DNA of 64,000 nucleotides, taken from the NCBI GenBank assembly GCA_019234815.1, contig JAFALA010000007.1, positions 105,015 to 169,014 of the forward strand, written 5' to 3'. Source of the stretch: Burkholderiaceae bacterium (lineage in GTDB: Bacteria; Pseudomonadota; Gammaproteobacteria; Burkholderiales; Burkholderiaceae_C). This document shows, piece by piece, positions 42,692 through 52,025 of this stretch (position 1 is its first letter; every line of letters starts with the position of its first letter). The notes under the pieces are model-generated. The model ran no database searches. It saw nothing but the letters and a program-made list of their open reading frames with translations, and had not been told where the DNA came from. The position numbers and the translations under genes are program-made.

Positions 42692-45163
42692 ATGAAAAGA
42701 AACCTGACTGTTCCCATCTGGTTTGCGCTGTCTGCGGGCGCACTGTGCGTCTCGTGCGCCTGGGCCCAGGGCGATGCAAACGCCGTGCCGGCCGATGCCG
42801 CGGGCGCGGCATCCAAGCAGGCGGCCGCGGACATCGAAAACAGGCAGCTGGAGACCGTCGTCGTCACCTCGCAGCGGCGGGAGCAGGTCATCAGCAAGGT
42901 GCCGATGAGCGTGGCGGCCATGAATTCGACCGCGCTGGAGAAAAGCTCGGTCCATGACCTCAGCGACATCAGCCATCTGACGCCGGGCCTGACCCTGAGC
43001 AGCCCGGACCCGTCCGGCGAAACGACGATATCGATCCGTGGCATCAGCTCCACGGTCGGCGCGTCGACGACGGGCATCTACATCGACGACGTGCCGATCC
43101 AGATCCTCAACATCTCAGGCTGCCCCATCCTGTGCTCGGGCAACACCAGCCCCAGGATCTTCGACCTCGACCGCGTCGAGGTGCTGCGCGGGCCCCAGGG
43201 CACGCTTTACGGCTCGAGCTCCGAAGGCGGCGCGGTGAGGTTCATCACCGCGGCGCCCAAGCTGAGCGGCGAACTGACGGGCATGGCGCATACCGAGATC
43301 TCGACCTGGCAGGGCGGCGCGCCCAGCGCCGAAGCCGGCGTGGTGCTGGACGCACCGCTCGTGACCGACCTCGCGGGCTTCCGGCTGAGCCTGTGGAGCC
43401 AGCATGAAGGCGGCTATGTCGATGCCTACTCGCCGGCCACGGGCGAGCTGCTCAAGCGCAACATCAATTCGAGCGACTCCCAGGTGGTCCGGCTTTCCGT
43501 GAAGGCGATGCCCACCGACAGGCTGTCGATCACGCCGTCGCTCTACTACCAGAACGTCAACCAGGCCGACCGCGCCAGCTTCGACGAATCGCTGGGCGTC
43601 GACAAGAGCAAGTTCAATATTCCGCAGCCCAACCACGACCGGTTCGGCGTCGGCGCGGTCACGGTGGACTACGACTTCGATGCGTTCAACTTCAAGGCCA
43701 TTGTTTCCAACCTGCGCAGGACGGAGAACCGCACGGACGACTATTCCAATTCCGGCGAAGGCCGGGAGTACCTCAACAACCTCGACCTGCCGCCGAATTT
43801 CCCCGTGGCGGCGCTGGATCAGCCGCTGCCTGCCATGAAAGGCATGGCGACCGCCAGGTCCCTGACCACGAACACGCAAAACACCTGGACGGAAGAGTTG
43901 CGCTTCACGTCGACTGACAGCAAGAGTGCGCGTCTTTCGTGGATTGCCGGCGCCTATTTCCAGGTGGCGCACCAGGGCTACGACCAGTACATCTACGAGA
44001 ACGTCGCCCAGCTCTCGTCCATGTACGACGCCCTGTGGGGCGGCGGCGGCAGCCTCTACGACCCCAACGATCCCCTGGGCGGCAATCTCAGCTATACGGA
44101 AAACGATCATTACAAGACCACCCAGCAGGCGCTGTACGGCGAAGCCAGCTACAAGCTGATGCCGAATCTGACGGCCTCCCTGGGCCTGCGGCTGACGCGC
44201 ATGACGGCCTATTTCGACAGCACCTTGAACGGCTGGTGGGTTGGCGGTGCCAAGAGCTTCTACACCGGCACGAACGAAGAGCATCCGGTCACGCCCAAAT
44301 TCGGCCTGTCCTACCAGGCGACGCCCGACAGCTTGTACTACGCCACGGCCAGCAAGGGATTCCGGCAGGGCGGGGCGAATCCTTCGCTGGCGTCGAACCC
44401 GACCTGCCAGACCGACTTGAGGAACCTCGGCGGGCCCGGTGTCGAACCCCTGCTGTACAACTCGGATTCGGTGTGGAGCTATGAATTCGGCTCCAAGCAG
44501 ACCGTGGCCGGCGGCGCCGCGCGGATCGGCGGCAGCCTGTACTGGATCAATTGGAACAAGGTCCAGACGCAGGTCGAGCTGCCCAGCTGCGGATTCGGCT
44601 ACGTCGCCAACGTGGGCACGGCCACCAGCAAGGGCTTCGACCTGGAGGCCGAGGCCAAGCTGACCCGGCAGCTGACGCTGTCGGCGGCGCTCGGATACGA
44701 CGAGGCCACCTACACGCAGTCGGTCGTCAATTCGGGCTACACGCTGGGCCTGTCGTCCATCCAGTATTTGGTGAAGGCCGGCGACACGCTGCCGACGCCG
44801 CGCTGGACGGCCAGCCTGGGGGCCGAATATGCATGGCACTGGGACGGCATGGGCGCCGCCTACGCGCGCGCGGACTACCAATTCGCCACCGGCTATGACG
44901 CGGTGGGCAGCCAGGGCACGCAAAATTACGATCCGAACACCCGCGACATCAACGCCTTTCACATGCTGAACCTGCGCACCGGACTCAAGTCGGGCGCCTG
45001 GGACTTCAGTCTTTACGTGAAGAACGCCCTGAACGAGCGCACCGTGATGAGCCGTGCCGACACCTTCATCATGTCGGCGCTCACGGGGCAGGGCTCGACG
45101 CATTTCTACGGTTCAGCCCTGGAGCCGCGCATGCTCGGCGCCTCCGCGAACTACCGTTTCTGA
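42692..45163 (+). CDS. TonB-dependent outer-membrane receptor
   Basis: This is an 823-residue receptor. A signal peptide ending CAWAQ is followed by a TonB box near ETVVVTSQRREQ, a plug domain (TTISIRGISSTVGASTTGIY, FDLDRVEVLRGPQGTLYGSS) and a 22-strand barrel ending in the terminal Phe of ANYRF. The ATG at 42692 has AAGGAAG upstream. It resembles receptors of sphingomonad and betaproteobacterial type that take up organic substrates rather than siderophores. Co-transcription with a secreted amidohydrolase (22-base gap) and the shared motif suggest uptake of the compound catabolised by this locus. Confidence 0.9.
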   Translation: MKRNLTVPIWFALSAGALCVSCAWAQGDANAVPADAAGAASKQAAADIENRQLETVVVTSQRREQVISKVPMSVAAMNSTALEKSSVHDLSDISHLTPGLTLSSPDPSGETTISIRGISSTVGASTTGIYIDDVPIQILNISGCPILCSGNTSPRIFDLDRVEVLRGPQGTLYGSSSEGGAVRFITAAPKLSGELTGMAHTEISTWQGGAPSAEAGVVLDAPLVTDLAGFRLSLWSQHEGGYVDAYSPATGELLKRNINSSDSQVVRLSVKAMPTDRLSITPSLYYQNVNQADRASFDESLGVDKSKFNIPQPNHDRFGVGAVTVDYDFDAFNFKAIVSNLRRTENRTDDYSNSGEGREYLNNLDLPPNFPVAALDQPLPAMKGMATARSLTTNTQNTWTEELRFTSTDSKSARLSWIAGAYFQVAHQGYDQYIYENVAQLSSMYDALWGGGGSLYDPNDPLGGNLSYTENDHYKTTQQALYGEASYKLMPNLTASLGLRLTRMTAYFDSTLNGWWVGGAKSFYTGTNEEHPVTPKFGLSYQATPDSLYYATASKGFRQGGANPSLASNPTCQTDLRNLGGPGVEPLLYNSDSVWSYEFGSKQTVAGGAARIGGSLYWINWNKVQTQVELPSCGFGYVANVGTATSKGFDLEAEAKLTRQLTLSAALGYDEATYTQSVVNSGYTLGLSSIQYLVKAGDTLPTPRWTASLGAEYAWHWDGMGAAYARADYQFATGYDAVGSQGTQNYDPNTRDINAFHMLNLRTGLKSGAWDFSLYVKNALNERTVMSRADTFIMSALTGQGSTHFYGSALEPRMLGASANYRF

Positions 45164-45185
45164 AACAGCCGGCGAAGGACAGGTC

Positions 45186-47036
45186 ATGAAACTTGGTGAT
45201 CGAAGTGTTGCAAGGGCCTGGCGAATGTCGGCGCACATTGGCGCGGCGGCGGCCGGCCTGCTCGGCTCGTGGGCCTGGGCCGGGACGAATGAGCCCGCCG
45301 ACACGGTGTTCATGCATGGCGACGTGTACACGGTGGATGCGAAGAACAGCAGGGCCCAGGCGGTCGCGGTCAGGGACGGCCGCATCGTGTTCGTCGGCAG
45401 CGACCGCAAGGCCCAGGCCTTTGTCGGGGCGTCCACGCACGTGGTCGACCTGGGCGGCCGCATGATGATGCCGGGCCTCATCGACGGCCACATGCACCCG
45501 CTGGGCGGCGGCGAAGGCATGCTCAGGTGCAATATGGAATACAAGCCCTTCACGGTGGCCCAGATGCAGGACAAGATCCGCGCCTGCATCGCGGCCATGG
45601 CGGACAAGGGCGAGAAGGAATGGCTGCAAGTGGTGAACTGGGACCGCCAGGCGATGTCATCCATCGACCGGGACCCCACGTTGGCGGATCTCGATGCGCT
45701 GGCGGCACCTCGTCCCATCATTGTCACGAGCATTGACGGGCATTCGCGGCTGAACAACAGCGTGGCGCTGGCGGCCGCGGGCATCGCAAACAGCACGCCC
45801 AATCCGCCCGGCGGGGTCATCGCCAAGGACGCGCAAGGGCACCTGACCGGCATGCTGGAAGACGGCGCCCTGCTGTTCAGCGACAAGGCCATTCCGCCGG
45901 CGACCGAAGCCGAGCGCCTCCAGTTCGCGCGCATCGCCCTGGACATGATGCGCCAGCAGGGCGTGACGAGCTTCCTGTCGGCGCTCAGCAATACCGAGGA
46001 GGTCGAGACCTTCGCCACGCTGTCGCATTCGGGGGAGCTGACGGCGCGCGCCGAGTTCGCCATCAAGGTCGATCCCAAGGAGGCGCAAGATCCCGTCAAG
46101 GCGGTCGCGGCCGTGCATGACATCGCGGCCCGCTACAACGAGTCGCCCGTCGACGCGCGTCCCGCCGTCGATGTCCACACGATCAAGCTCTGGATGGACG
46201 GCGTGCTGCAGGCCCCCGCGCAGACCGCGGCGCTGCTCGCTCCCTATCTTGAAAAGACCGGCCCGGCGGGGCACTCGAAATGGCATGCGGGAGCCGCGCA
46301 GGGACAGAGTTACTTCACGCGCGACCAGGTCGACGGACTTCTGGCGGAGGCGGCCAAGGCGGGGATCGACGTGCACATGCACGCGATCGGCGACGCAACG
46401 GTGCGCCTCGCGCTCGACGGCATTGCCGACGAACGCCACCGCTATCCGGAGCTGGATTTCCGCCCGGCCATTGCGCATGCGGAGTTGGTCGATCCGGCCG
46501 ACTACCGTCGCTTCAAGCAATTGGACGTCACGGCCGTGATGCAGTTCCAATGGGCCGAACGCGCGCCGTATTCGGTCGACGCCGTCGAGCATCAGCTGGG
46601 GCCGCAGCGCTACGCGCGCATGGAGCCGGAAGGCAGCCTGAAGGGCGCCGGCACGCGCATTGCGTATGGCAGCGACTGGCCGGTGGACCAGATGGCCTAT
46701 TTCTACAATCTGCGGGTCGGCGTCACGCGCAGCGGCGATCCCGCGCACCCCGCGGGATTCGGTCCCCAATACGCCGGACGCCTGAACCAGGATCCCCTGT
46801 TGACGCGCGCCGACGTGATTCGCGCCGCCACGGCCCATGCGGCCTACCAGCTGAGGCTGGAGTCCAAGGTCGGTTCGATCGAACCCGGCAAGCTGGCGGA
46901 CCTCGCGGTCCTCGATCGCAATTTCATGACGGCGCCCGAGAACCAGCTGGCATTCACGAAAGTGCTGCTCACCATGGTCGGCGGGCGGGTTGTCTGGCGT
47001 TCGGCGCCCTTCGACCATCTGGCAAGCAATCCCTGA
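45186..47036 (+). CDS. Exported amidohydrolase, YtcJ/Amidohydro_3 type
   Basis: This is a 616-residue metal-dependent hydrolase with an N-terminal export signal (residues about 12-33, ending SWAWAG). The amidohydrolase-superfamily metal site is seen in LIDGHMHPLGGG (His-X-His), VHMHAIGDATVRLALDG and the catalytic Asp in AYGSDWPVDQMAYF. YtcJ-like enzymes hydrolyse N-acyl or formyl amides of varied compounds. The ATG at 45186 follows AAGGACAGG and is 22 bases after the receptor stop. Periplasmic location would allow deacylation of the imported compound before the NCS1 permease takes it in. Confidence 0.88.
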   Translation: MKLGDRSVARAWRMSAHIGAAAAGLLGSWAWAGTNEPADTVFMHGDVYTVDAKNSRAQAVAVRDGRIVFVGSDRKAQAFVGASTHVVDLGGRMMMPGLIDGHMHPLGGGEGMLRCNMEYKPFTVAQMQDKIRACIAAMADKGEKEWLQVVNWDRQAMSSIDRDPTLADLDALAAPRPIIVTSIDGHSRLNNSVALAAAGIANSTPNPPGGVIAKDAQGHLTGMLEDGALLFSDKAIPPATEAERLQFARIALDMMRQQGVTSFLSALSNTEEVETFATLSHSGELTARAEFAIKVDPKEAQDPVKAVAAVHDIAARYNESPVDARPAVDVHTIKLWMDGVLQAPAQTAALLAPYLEKTGPAGHSKWHAGAAQGQSYFTRDQVDGLLAEAAKAGIDVHMHAIGDATVRLALDGIADERHRYPELDFRPAIAHAELVDPADYRRFKQLDVTAVMQFQWAERAPYSVDAVEHQLGPQRYARMEPEGSLKGAGTRIAYGSDWPVDQMAYFYNLRVGVTRSGDPAHPAGFGPQYAGRLNQDPLLTRADVIRAATAHAAYQLRLESKVGSIEPGKLADLAVLDRNFMTAPENQLAFTKVLLTMVGGRVVWRSAPFDHLASNP

Positions 47037-47114
47037 GCGAAGACGGGCCGCTGCAGAGAGGTTCGGGCTCTGGGCGAGAATCACGGGCATCTGTCTTTCT
47101 CACTGCGCGTATCA

Positions 47115-47561
47115 ATGAACTGGGACCGCCCGAATCTTTTCACGCTGCCCCTGAGCCCGTCGGCCGACGATATCGACGGCTTGAACCACACCAACAATGC
47201 CGTCTACGTGCAGTGGTGCGAACGCATAGGATGGGCCCATTCCGAGGCCTTGGGGCTGGGCCTGCCCGATTACCAGCGCCTGGACCGGGCCATGGCCATT
47301 CAGCGCGGCGAGTACGACTACCTGGCCCCCACCTTGTTGGGCGAGCAGCTGCTGCTGGGCACCTGGCTGCAGTCGGGCGACGGCAAGCTGCGCATGGAGC
47401 GCTGTTTCCAGTTCATCAGGCCCGCGGACGGGCAGACCGTCATGCGGGCGCGCTGGCAGCTGGTCTGCATCGAGATCAGCAGCGGACGGGCCAAGAGGAT
47501 GCCTGCAGAGTTTTGCCAGGCCTATCGCGAAGCCCTGGAGCCGGGACGGAGCGCCGGCTGA
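47115..47561 (+). CDS. Hot-dog acyl-CoA thioesterase (4HBT family)
   Basis: This is a 148-residue protein of the single hot-dog type. The 4-hydroxybenzoyl-CoA thioesterase active-site pattern DIDGLNHTNNAVYVQWCERI supplies the nucleophilic or base Asp. It has no signal peptide. It lies 78 bases after the amidohydrolase on the same strand and may belong to the same transcript, handling an acyl-CoA made from the released acyl group. It is convergent with the following binding-protein gene. Confidence 0.85.
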   Translation: MNWDRPNLFTLPLSPSADDIDGLNHTNNAVYVQWCERIGWAHSEALGLGLPDYQRLDRAMAIQRGEYDYLAPTLLGEQLLLGTWLQSGDGKLRMERCFQFIRPADGQTVMRARWQLVCIEISSGRAKRMPAEFCQAYREALEPGRSAG

Positions 47562-47569
47562 GCTGCGCG

Positions 47570-48400
47570 TCAGCGGTAATTGCCGAGAATTTCGTCGAGC
47601 GCGCCCGACTGCTTCAGTTGATGGAGCGCCTTGAAGGTCTTGCTGGCATCCAGGGAGCTGGCGTGGGGGACGACGCATTGGAAGTCCACATGACCCACCG
47701 CCAGCTGCCAATTCGACAGATTGGCATCGAGGTTGTGCCTCACGAACCAGCTCAACGCCAGCACATTGCTGATGCCATAGGGCGTATGGCCGCGGGCCAC
47801 CTTGGCCAGCACCTTGACCTGGTCCGGGGAGACATCGCGCTTGAGCGCGCCGGACTTGAACTGCGCATCCACGCCGGGATAGACATAGCCTTCCACGACG
47901 CTGACGCGGGCGCCCGACGCCAGGTCTTTCAAGGCGCGCGGCGATGGGCTGTCGCGCTGACCGACGACGACATCGTTGAATGAAAACAGCGCGCCGCTCC
48001 ATTCGTAGGCCTCAGGAGCCTCCACCCAGGCGGGTTCCAGATAGCAGCGCAAATCAAACTGGCCGTCCATCGAGGCGGCCTCGAACCGCTTTCCGGGCAG
48101 GATGACAAAGCGGAGCGGCATTTCGAGCGAAACCGCCAATGCCTTGGAAAGATCGGGCACCAATCCGCCAACGACCTGATCGCCCTGGAATTTCGCAAAC
48201 GGCATGCCCCATGAACTGCTCACGGCCACGCGCAAGGGGGGCACGTCCGCCCGCGGTGCGGATGGTCCGGTCGCGCCCATGGCCGGGATTTGAATCAAGG
48301 CTGCCGTGACGCAGAGGGCGCAGAAGCTGCAGAGGCTGCGGAAACTGCTGAAGGACCCAGGCACCTTGCAAGGCGCCTCCAATTCGTCGGAAAACCGCAT
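47570..48400 (-). CDS. Solitary periplasmic solute-binding protein (SBP family 3)
   Basis: This is a 276-residue protein. The signal peptide (residues about 18-43, ending IPAMGA) follows an unusually long polar N-terminus, so a later start is possible. The binding lobes read PPLRVAVSSSWGMPFAKFQG, GGLVPDLSKALA and FNDVVVGQRDSPSPRALKDL. No ABC transporter genes lie nearby. It is convergent with the thioesterase. Together with the protein at 24420 it shows that this genome keeps orphan binding proteins, perhaps as sensors. Confidence 0.75.
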   Translation of the reverse strand: MRFSDELEAPCKVPGSFSSFRSLCSFCALCVTAALIQIPAMGATGPSAPRADVPPLRVAVSSSWGMPFAKFQGDQVVGGLVPDLSKALAVSLEMPLRFVILPGKRFEAASMDGQFDLRCYLEPAWVEAPEAYEWSGALFSFNDVVVGQRDSPSPRALKDLASGARVSVVEGYVYPGVDAQFKSGALKRDVSPDQVKVLAKVARGHTPYGISNVLALSWFVRHNLDANLSNWQLAVGHVDFQCVVPHASSLDASKTFKALHQLKQSGALDEILGNYR

Positions 48401-48526
48401 CGAGACTGATTTCTTTGGTTCAATCGTTCAGTACAGAGCATGGGATGGTACTTCAATCGATGGAACCGCCGCCGTGCAGGCATAACGCGAGCCCGGACGT
48501 CGTAATCTGGATCGATGCGGAATGAA

Positions 48527-49837
48527 TCAGCTTTGGGGCAGCTCAGCGCCACGCGCCTCCATGGGCTTGGCGGGCAGGGGGCTGGATGCACGCGAAAGTC
48601 TGTGCCATCCCAGGTAGCGCCTGGTCAGCCGCCTGGCACGCAGCTGATCCACGATCAGGCTGCCGAACGGGGAGAGGCTAGTGGCGGGCTCCTGGCCCGC
48701 GCCCATCCGGCGCAGCTGGCGCCGCACGGTCGCCATGCCGGCCAGGCTGGCCAGCGCCTTGTCCTTCCAGTCGACGACCAGGGGATCGACCGCCGATTCG
48801 GCATGCTGCCATCGCTTAGGGAGCGTGGGATCGAAGGCGAGCGCGGTCGCCATGCCAACAAGAGACACGCCGCCCGCCAGCACGCGTTCGGCGATCTCGC
48901 GCCGGCGCACTCCGCCGGTCGTCATCAGCGGCATCTTGGCGAGTCTCGCGAGCTCCTGCGCGAATTCCAGGAAATAGGCCTCGCGCGCCAGGGTCCGCCC
49001 GTCGGCGGTCCGGCCTTGCATGGCGGGACTTTCGTAGCTGCCACCGGACAGTTCGAGCAGGTCTATGCCTTCGTCGTTGAGCAGCGACACGACCGCCTTG
49101 GCATCCGCCTCGCTGAAACCGCCGCGCTGGAAGTCCGCGCTGTTGAGCTTGACCGCCACGGCAAAGCCGCTGGGAACGGCCGCCTTGACGGCCCGCACGA
49201 CCTCGATCAGCAGGCGCGAGCGCTGCTCGATGCCGCCCCCGAATCGATCAGTGCGTCGATTGGTCAGCGGGGAAAGGAACTGGGAGATGAGGTAGCCGTG
49301 GGCGGCATGGATCTGCACGCCGTCGAAGCCGGCGCGCGCGGCCGCGCGCGCGGTCTCGACAAAGCCTTGCTGGACCGCCTCGATCTGTTGCCCGGTCAAT
49401 TCGCGCACCGGAGCAAACAGCTTGCCGTGTTTGCCCATCTGCAGCGCGACGGCGGACGGCGCATAGCCCGGATTGCCGAGGGCGGCAAGCACCTGGCGGC
49501 CCGGATGGCTGATCTGCATCCAGATGCGCGCGCCTCCCGCGTGCGCCGCGGCGGCCCAGGCTTCGAACGGCGCCAGCGGCGTGTCGTGCTCCAGCACCAG
49601 GGTGCCAGGCCCGGTCAGGGCGTCGCGCGCCACCATCACGTTGCCCGTGATCAGCAGGCCCACGCCGCCCTCGGCCCAGCGGCGGTACAGGGCCTGGAAC
49701 GATGCGCCCGGCAGTTGGCCCGGCTCAGCCAGGCTTTCCTCCATGGCGGCCTTGGCGATGCGGTTCTTCAAGGTCTGGCCGCAGGGTAGGGGAAGGGGTT
49801 CGAACAGGGGCGCATGGCTGGGTTTGGAGCTCGGCAT
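48527..49837 (-). CDS. NADH:flavin oxidoreductase, Old Yellow Enzyme family
   Basis: This is a 436-residue FMN enzyme. An OYE barrel starts with PLPLPCGQTLKNRIAKAAME, then GVGLLITGNVMVARDALTGP and VQIHAAHGYLISQFLSPLTN, and ends with the FMN-phosphate region MTTGGVRRREIAERVLAGGV. It would reduce activated alkenes or nitro compounds with NAD(P)H. The ATG at 49837 has GAGAGA upstream; the frame extends to 49954 but would cross the promoter. It is transcribed divergently from a MerR regulator through a 19-bp-spaced promoter. Confidence 0.9.
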   Translation of the reverse strand: MPSSKPSHAPLFEPLPLPCGQTLKNRIAKAAMEESLAEPGQLPGASFQALYRRWAEGGVGLLITGNVMVARDALTGPGTLVLEHDTPLAPFEAWAAAAHAGGARIWMQISHPGRQVLAALGNPGYAPSAVALQMGKHGKLFAPVRELTGQQIEAVQQGFVETARAAARAGFDGVQIHAAHGYLISQFLSPLTNRRTDRFGGGIEQRSRLLIEVVRAVKAAVPSGFAVAVKLNSADFQRGGFSEADAKAVVSLLNDEGIDLLELSGGSYESPAMQGRTADGRTLAREAYFLEFAQELARLAKMPLMTTGGVRRREIAERVLAGGVSLVGMATALAFDPTLPKRWQHAESAVDPLVVDWKDKALASLAGMATVRRQLRRMGAGQEPATSLSPFGSLIVDQLRARRLTRRYLGWHRLSRASSPLPAKPMEARGAELPQS

Positions 49838-49865
49838 GGTATCTCTCGACGGTGGCAATGCAGGC

Positions 49866-49896
49866 AGGATAAGATTCAAGTCAACTTGAATGTCAA
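49866..49896 (-). promoter_or_regulatory. MerR-controlled promoter of the OYE gene
   Basis: On the minus strand, a perfect -35 TTGACA (49896-49891) and the -10 TATCCT (49871-49866) are separated by 19 bp, the over-long spacing that MerR activators correct. An 18-bp palindrome, ATTCAAGT-CA-ACTTGAAT (49874-49891), fills the spacer. Confidence 0.85.
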
Positions 49897-49904
49897 GAGC
49901 TTGT

Positions 49905-50303
49905 ATGCGCATTGGTGAATTGGCGAATCGCGTCGGTTTGAAAACCTCGGCCATCCGCTTTTACGAGGCGAGCGGCCTGCTCGCGCCCGGCGTCCGTGGT
50001 CAGAACGGCTACCGGGACTACGGCCCTGAGGCCATTCAGCGCATCCAGTTCATCCAACTGGCGCAGCGCCTGGGCTTTTCGCTGGACAACCTGCGCTGTC
50101 TGTTCACCGAAAATCCGCAGGAGTTCCCGCTCGACAAGATCCTGGCCGGACTGGAGACTCGGCGCGCCGAAATTGCCCAACTGCGCCGCGAACTCGATGC
50201 GCAGGACGCGGAACTGGAGCGGCTGGCCCGCGCCTGCGGCGAGGTGATGCTCGGCGGCCGAACGCTGGAGCACATTGCTTTCGATTCGATGCGAGACTCC
50301 TGA
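49905..50303 (+). CDS. MerR-family transcriptional regulator
   Basis: This is a 132-residue regulator. The N-terminal winged helix MRIGELANRVGLKTSAIRFY begins exactly at the ATG 49905, and a coiled-coil dimerisation helix (residues about 80-118) follows. The family cysteines for metal sensing are not evident: one Cys (CLF) sits mid-protein and one (ACGE) near the coiled-coil end. An organic or redox signal is therefore more likely than metal. It is divergent from the OYE gene, with the dyad between them 14 bases before its ATG, which also allows autorepression. Confidence 0.9.
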   Translation: MRIGELANRVGLKTSAIRFYEASGLLAPGVRGQNGYRDYGPEAIQRIQFIQLAQRLGFSLDNLRCLFTENPQEFPLDKILAGLETRRAEIAQLRRELDAQDAELERLARACGEVMLGGRTLEHIAFDSMRDS

Positions 50304-50327
50304 GGCTGCAGCCGTTTTGGACCTCAG

Positions 50328-50783
50328 TTAACGATCGTCTCCTCCAGTCCCCGCCGTGACGGACTGCGTGGATCGGATGCCCGGCAGCTGTCGCAGCGGA
50401 TGGAGCGGGCCGAGCGGCAACAGTTCGAAGCTCATCAGGTGCGCCTGCCCAAGGGGCAGCTTCTCCAGCATGTCATGCGCCGCCGCCGCGTCGGTGCTGT
50501 TCAGAACGAAGACGACACCTCGCCGAGACTGCAGCGAGTACCACTGGTCAATCTTGCCCTCGAGGTAGAGCTTGACCGTTTCGCGCGCTTCGTCCGGCAG
50601 GATCGCGAGCAGCCGCGCCGGATTCGCGTCCTCGGCGATCGTGCCGATTGCGAGAATCCTGGTGGTCGGTGTGAGCGGCGCTGCCGGCGGGATGCGGTCC
50701 TCCGACGGACTTTGGCCCCATGCGCTGGCGCAAAGAAGCAGGCCGCAGGCCAGGATGGAAAGGGACGGGATTCGAAGCGACAT
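50328..50783 (-). CDS. Exported YciI/muconolactone-isomerase-like protein
   Basis: This is a 151-residue protein with a signal peptide (ILACGLLLCASAWGQ) and a single dimeric alpha-beta-barrel domain. ARLLAILPDEARETVKLYLE, KIDQWYSLQSRRGVVFVLNS and MSFELLPLGPL are the YciI/MLI-type strands. The ATG at 50783 has AAGGA upstream. Export is unusual for this fold. It lies 77 bases downstream of the thiolase on the same strand. Catalytic role unknown. Confidence 0.7.
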   Translation of the reverse strand: MSLRIPSLSILACGLLLCASAWGQSPSEDRIPPAAPLTPTTRILAIGTIAEDANPARLLAILPDEARETVKLYLEGKIDQWYSLQSRRGVVFVLNSTDAAAAHDMLEKLPLGQAHLMSFELLPLGPLHPLRQLPGIRSTQSVTAGTGGDDR

Positions 50784-50860
50784 GATGGTCCTTGCCGGAT
50801 TGAATAACATTAAAAGATGTGTTCTCGAAGTGCCGCGCCCGGATCCGGAAGCGCGTCGAG

Positions 50861-51994
50861 TCACAGGCGCTCCAACACCGTCGCGATGCCCTGGCCGCCG
50901 CCTATGCATTGCGTGGCCAGCGCGTAGCGGCCTTGATGCCGCGCCAGCAGGGCCGCGGCCTTGCCGGTGATGCGGGCGCCGGTGGCGCCGAGCGGATGGC
51001 CGATGGCCAGCCCCCCGCCGTCGATGTTGACGGTGTTCATGTCCAGGCCCAGGTCGCGGATGCAGGCCAGGGCCTGGGATGAAAAAGCCTCGTTGATTTC
51101 CACCACGTCCAGGTCGGCCACCGAGAGACCCGCGCGCGCCAGCGCCTTGCGCGTGGCTGGAATCGGGCCGATGCCCATGATGGCCGGGTCCACGCCAACG
51201 CTTGCGAAGCTGCGGATGCGGGCCAGCGCCTGCAGGCCGTGGCGCGCGGCAAAGTCGTCGCGGGTGACCAGCACGGCCGCGGCGCCATCGGTCAGCGGGG
51301 ACGAGGTGCCGGCGGTGACCACGCCTTCGGGCCGGAACGCGGGCTTGAGCCCGGCCAGTGCTTCCAGCGTGGTGCCGGGGCGGATGCAGCCGTCGGCGTC
51401 GACCCGCTCGCCGTCAGCCAGGCGTATGGGCACGATCTCGCCGGACAGGCGGCCCGCCTCGCGGGCGGCAGCGGCTTTCTGGTGGGATTGCAGCGCGAGC
51501 AGTTCCTGGTCGCCGCGGCTGACCTCCCAGCGCTGCGCGACGTTCTCCGCAGTTTCGCCCATGGAGATATAGGCCGAGGTATGTGCCTGCAATTCGGGGT
51601 TGGGCGAAAAGTTGAAGCCGCCCTGCGGGACCATGCTCATGGACTCGACGCCCACGCACAGAAAAGCGTCGCCCATGCCGGCCTCGATCTGTGCGGCGGC
51701 CATGTGCACCGCTTGCATGGATGATCCGCAAAAGCGGTTCACCGTCATGCCGCCGACGGCCTCGGGCAGGCCGGCCAACAGGCCAACGATGCGCGCCAGG
51801 TTGTTGCCCTGCGCGGCTTCCGGGTAGGCGCAGCCGAGAATCACGTCCTCGAGCAATGCCGGATCCAGTCCGGTGCGTTGCAGCAGACCTTGCACGACCT
51901 GCGCGGCCAGGGTGTCGGGCCGGACTTCGGCCAGGCGGCCCTTGCGGGCGAAGTGAAAGGGGGAGCGCGCATACGCGGCGATGACGGCTTTCAT
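50861..51994 (-). CDS. Acetyl-CoA acyltransferase (thiolase)
   Basis: This is a 377-residue thiolase-family enzyme. The nucleophilic Cys89 lies in TVNRFCGSSMQAVHMAAAQI, the His in GGGLAIGHPLGATGAR and the second Cys in ATQCIGGGQG. It would cleave or form beta-ketoacyl-CoA in fatty- or aromatic-acid breakdown. The ATG at 51994 has AAGGAG upstream. It is the third gene of a minus-strand run MFS exporter, secreted cupin, thiolase, but no partner hydratase or dehydrogenase is present. Confidence 0.9.
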   Translation of the reverse strand: MKAVIAAYARSPFHFARKGRLAEVRPDTLAAQVVQGLLQRTGLDPALLEDVILGCAYPEAAQGNNLARIVGLLAGLPEAVGGMTVNRFCGSSMQAVHMAAAQIEAGMGDAFLCVGVESMSMVPQGGFNFSPNPELQAHTSAYISMGETAENVAQRWEVSRGDQELLALQSHQKAAAAREAGRLSGEIVPIRLADGERVDADGCIRPGTTLEALAGLKPAFRPEGVVTAGTSSPLTDGAAAVLVTRDDFAARHGLQALARIRSFASVGVDPAIMGIGPIPATRKALARAGLSVADLDVVEINEAFSSQALACIRDLGLDMNTVNIDGGGLAIGHPLGATGARITGKAAALLARHQGRYALATQCIGGGQGIATVLERL

Positions 51995-52025
51995 GGTGTT
52001 GCTCCTTGCGGTGATCAATCGGCGA

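Noticed and set aside
43115..45103. 662-codon minus-strand frame opposite the TonB receptor
   Set aside because: Antisense artefact; the receptor has signal peptide, TonB box, plug and terminal Phe in the other direction.
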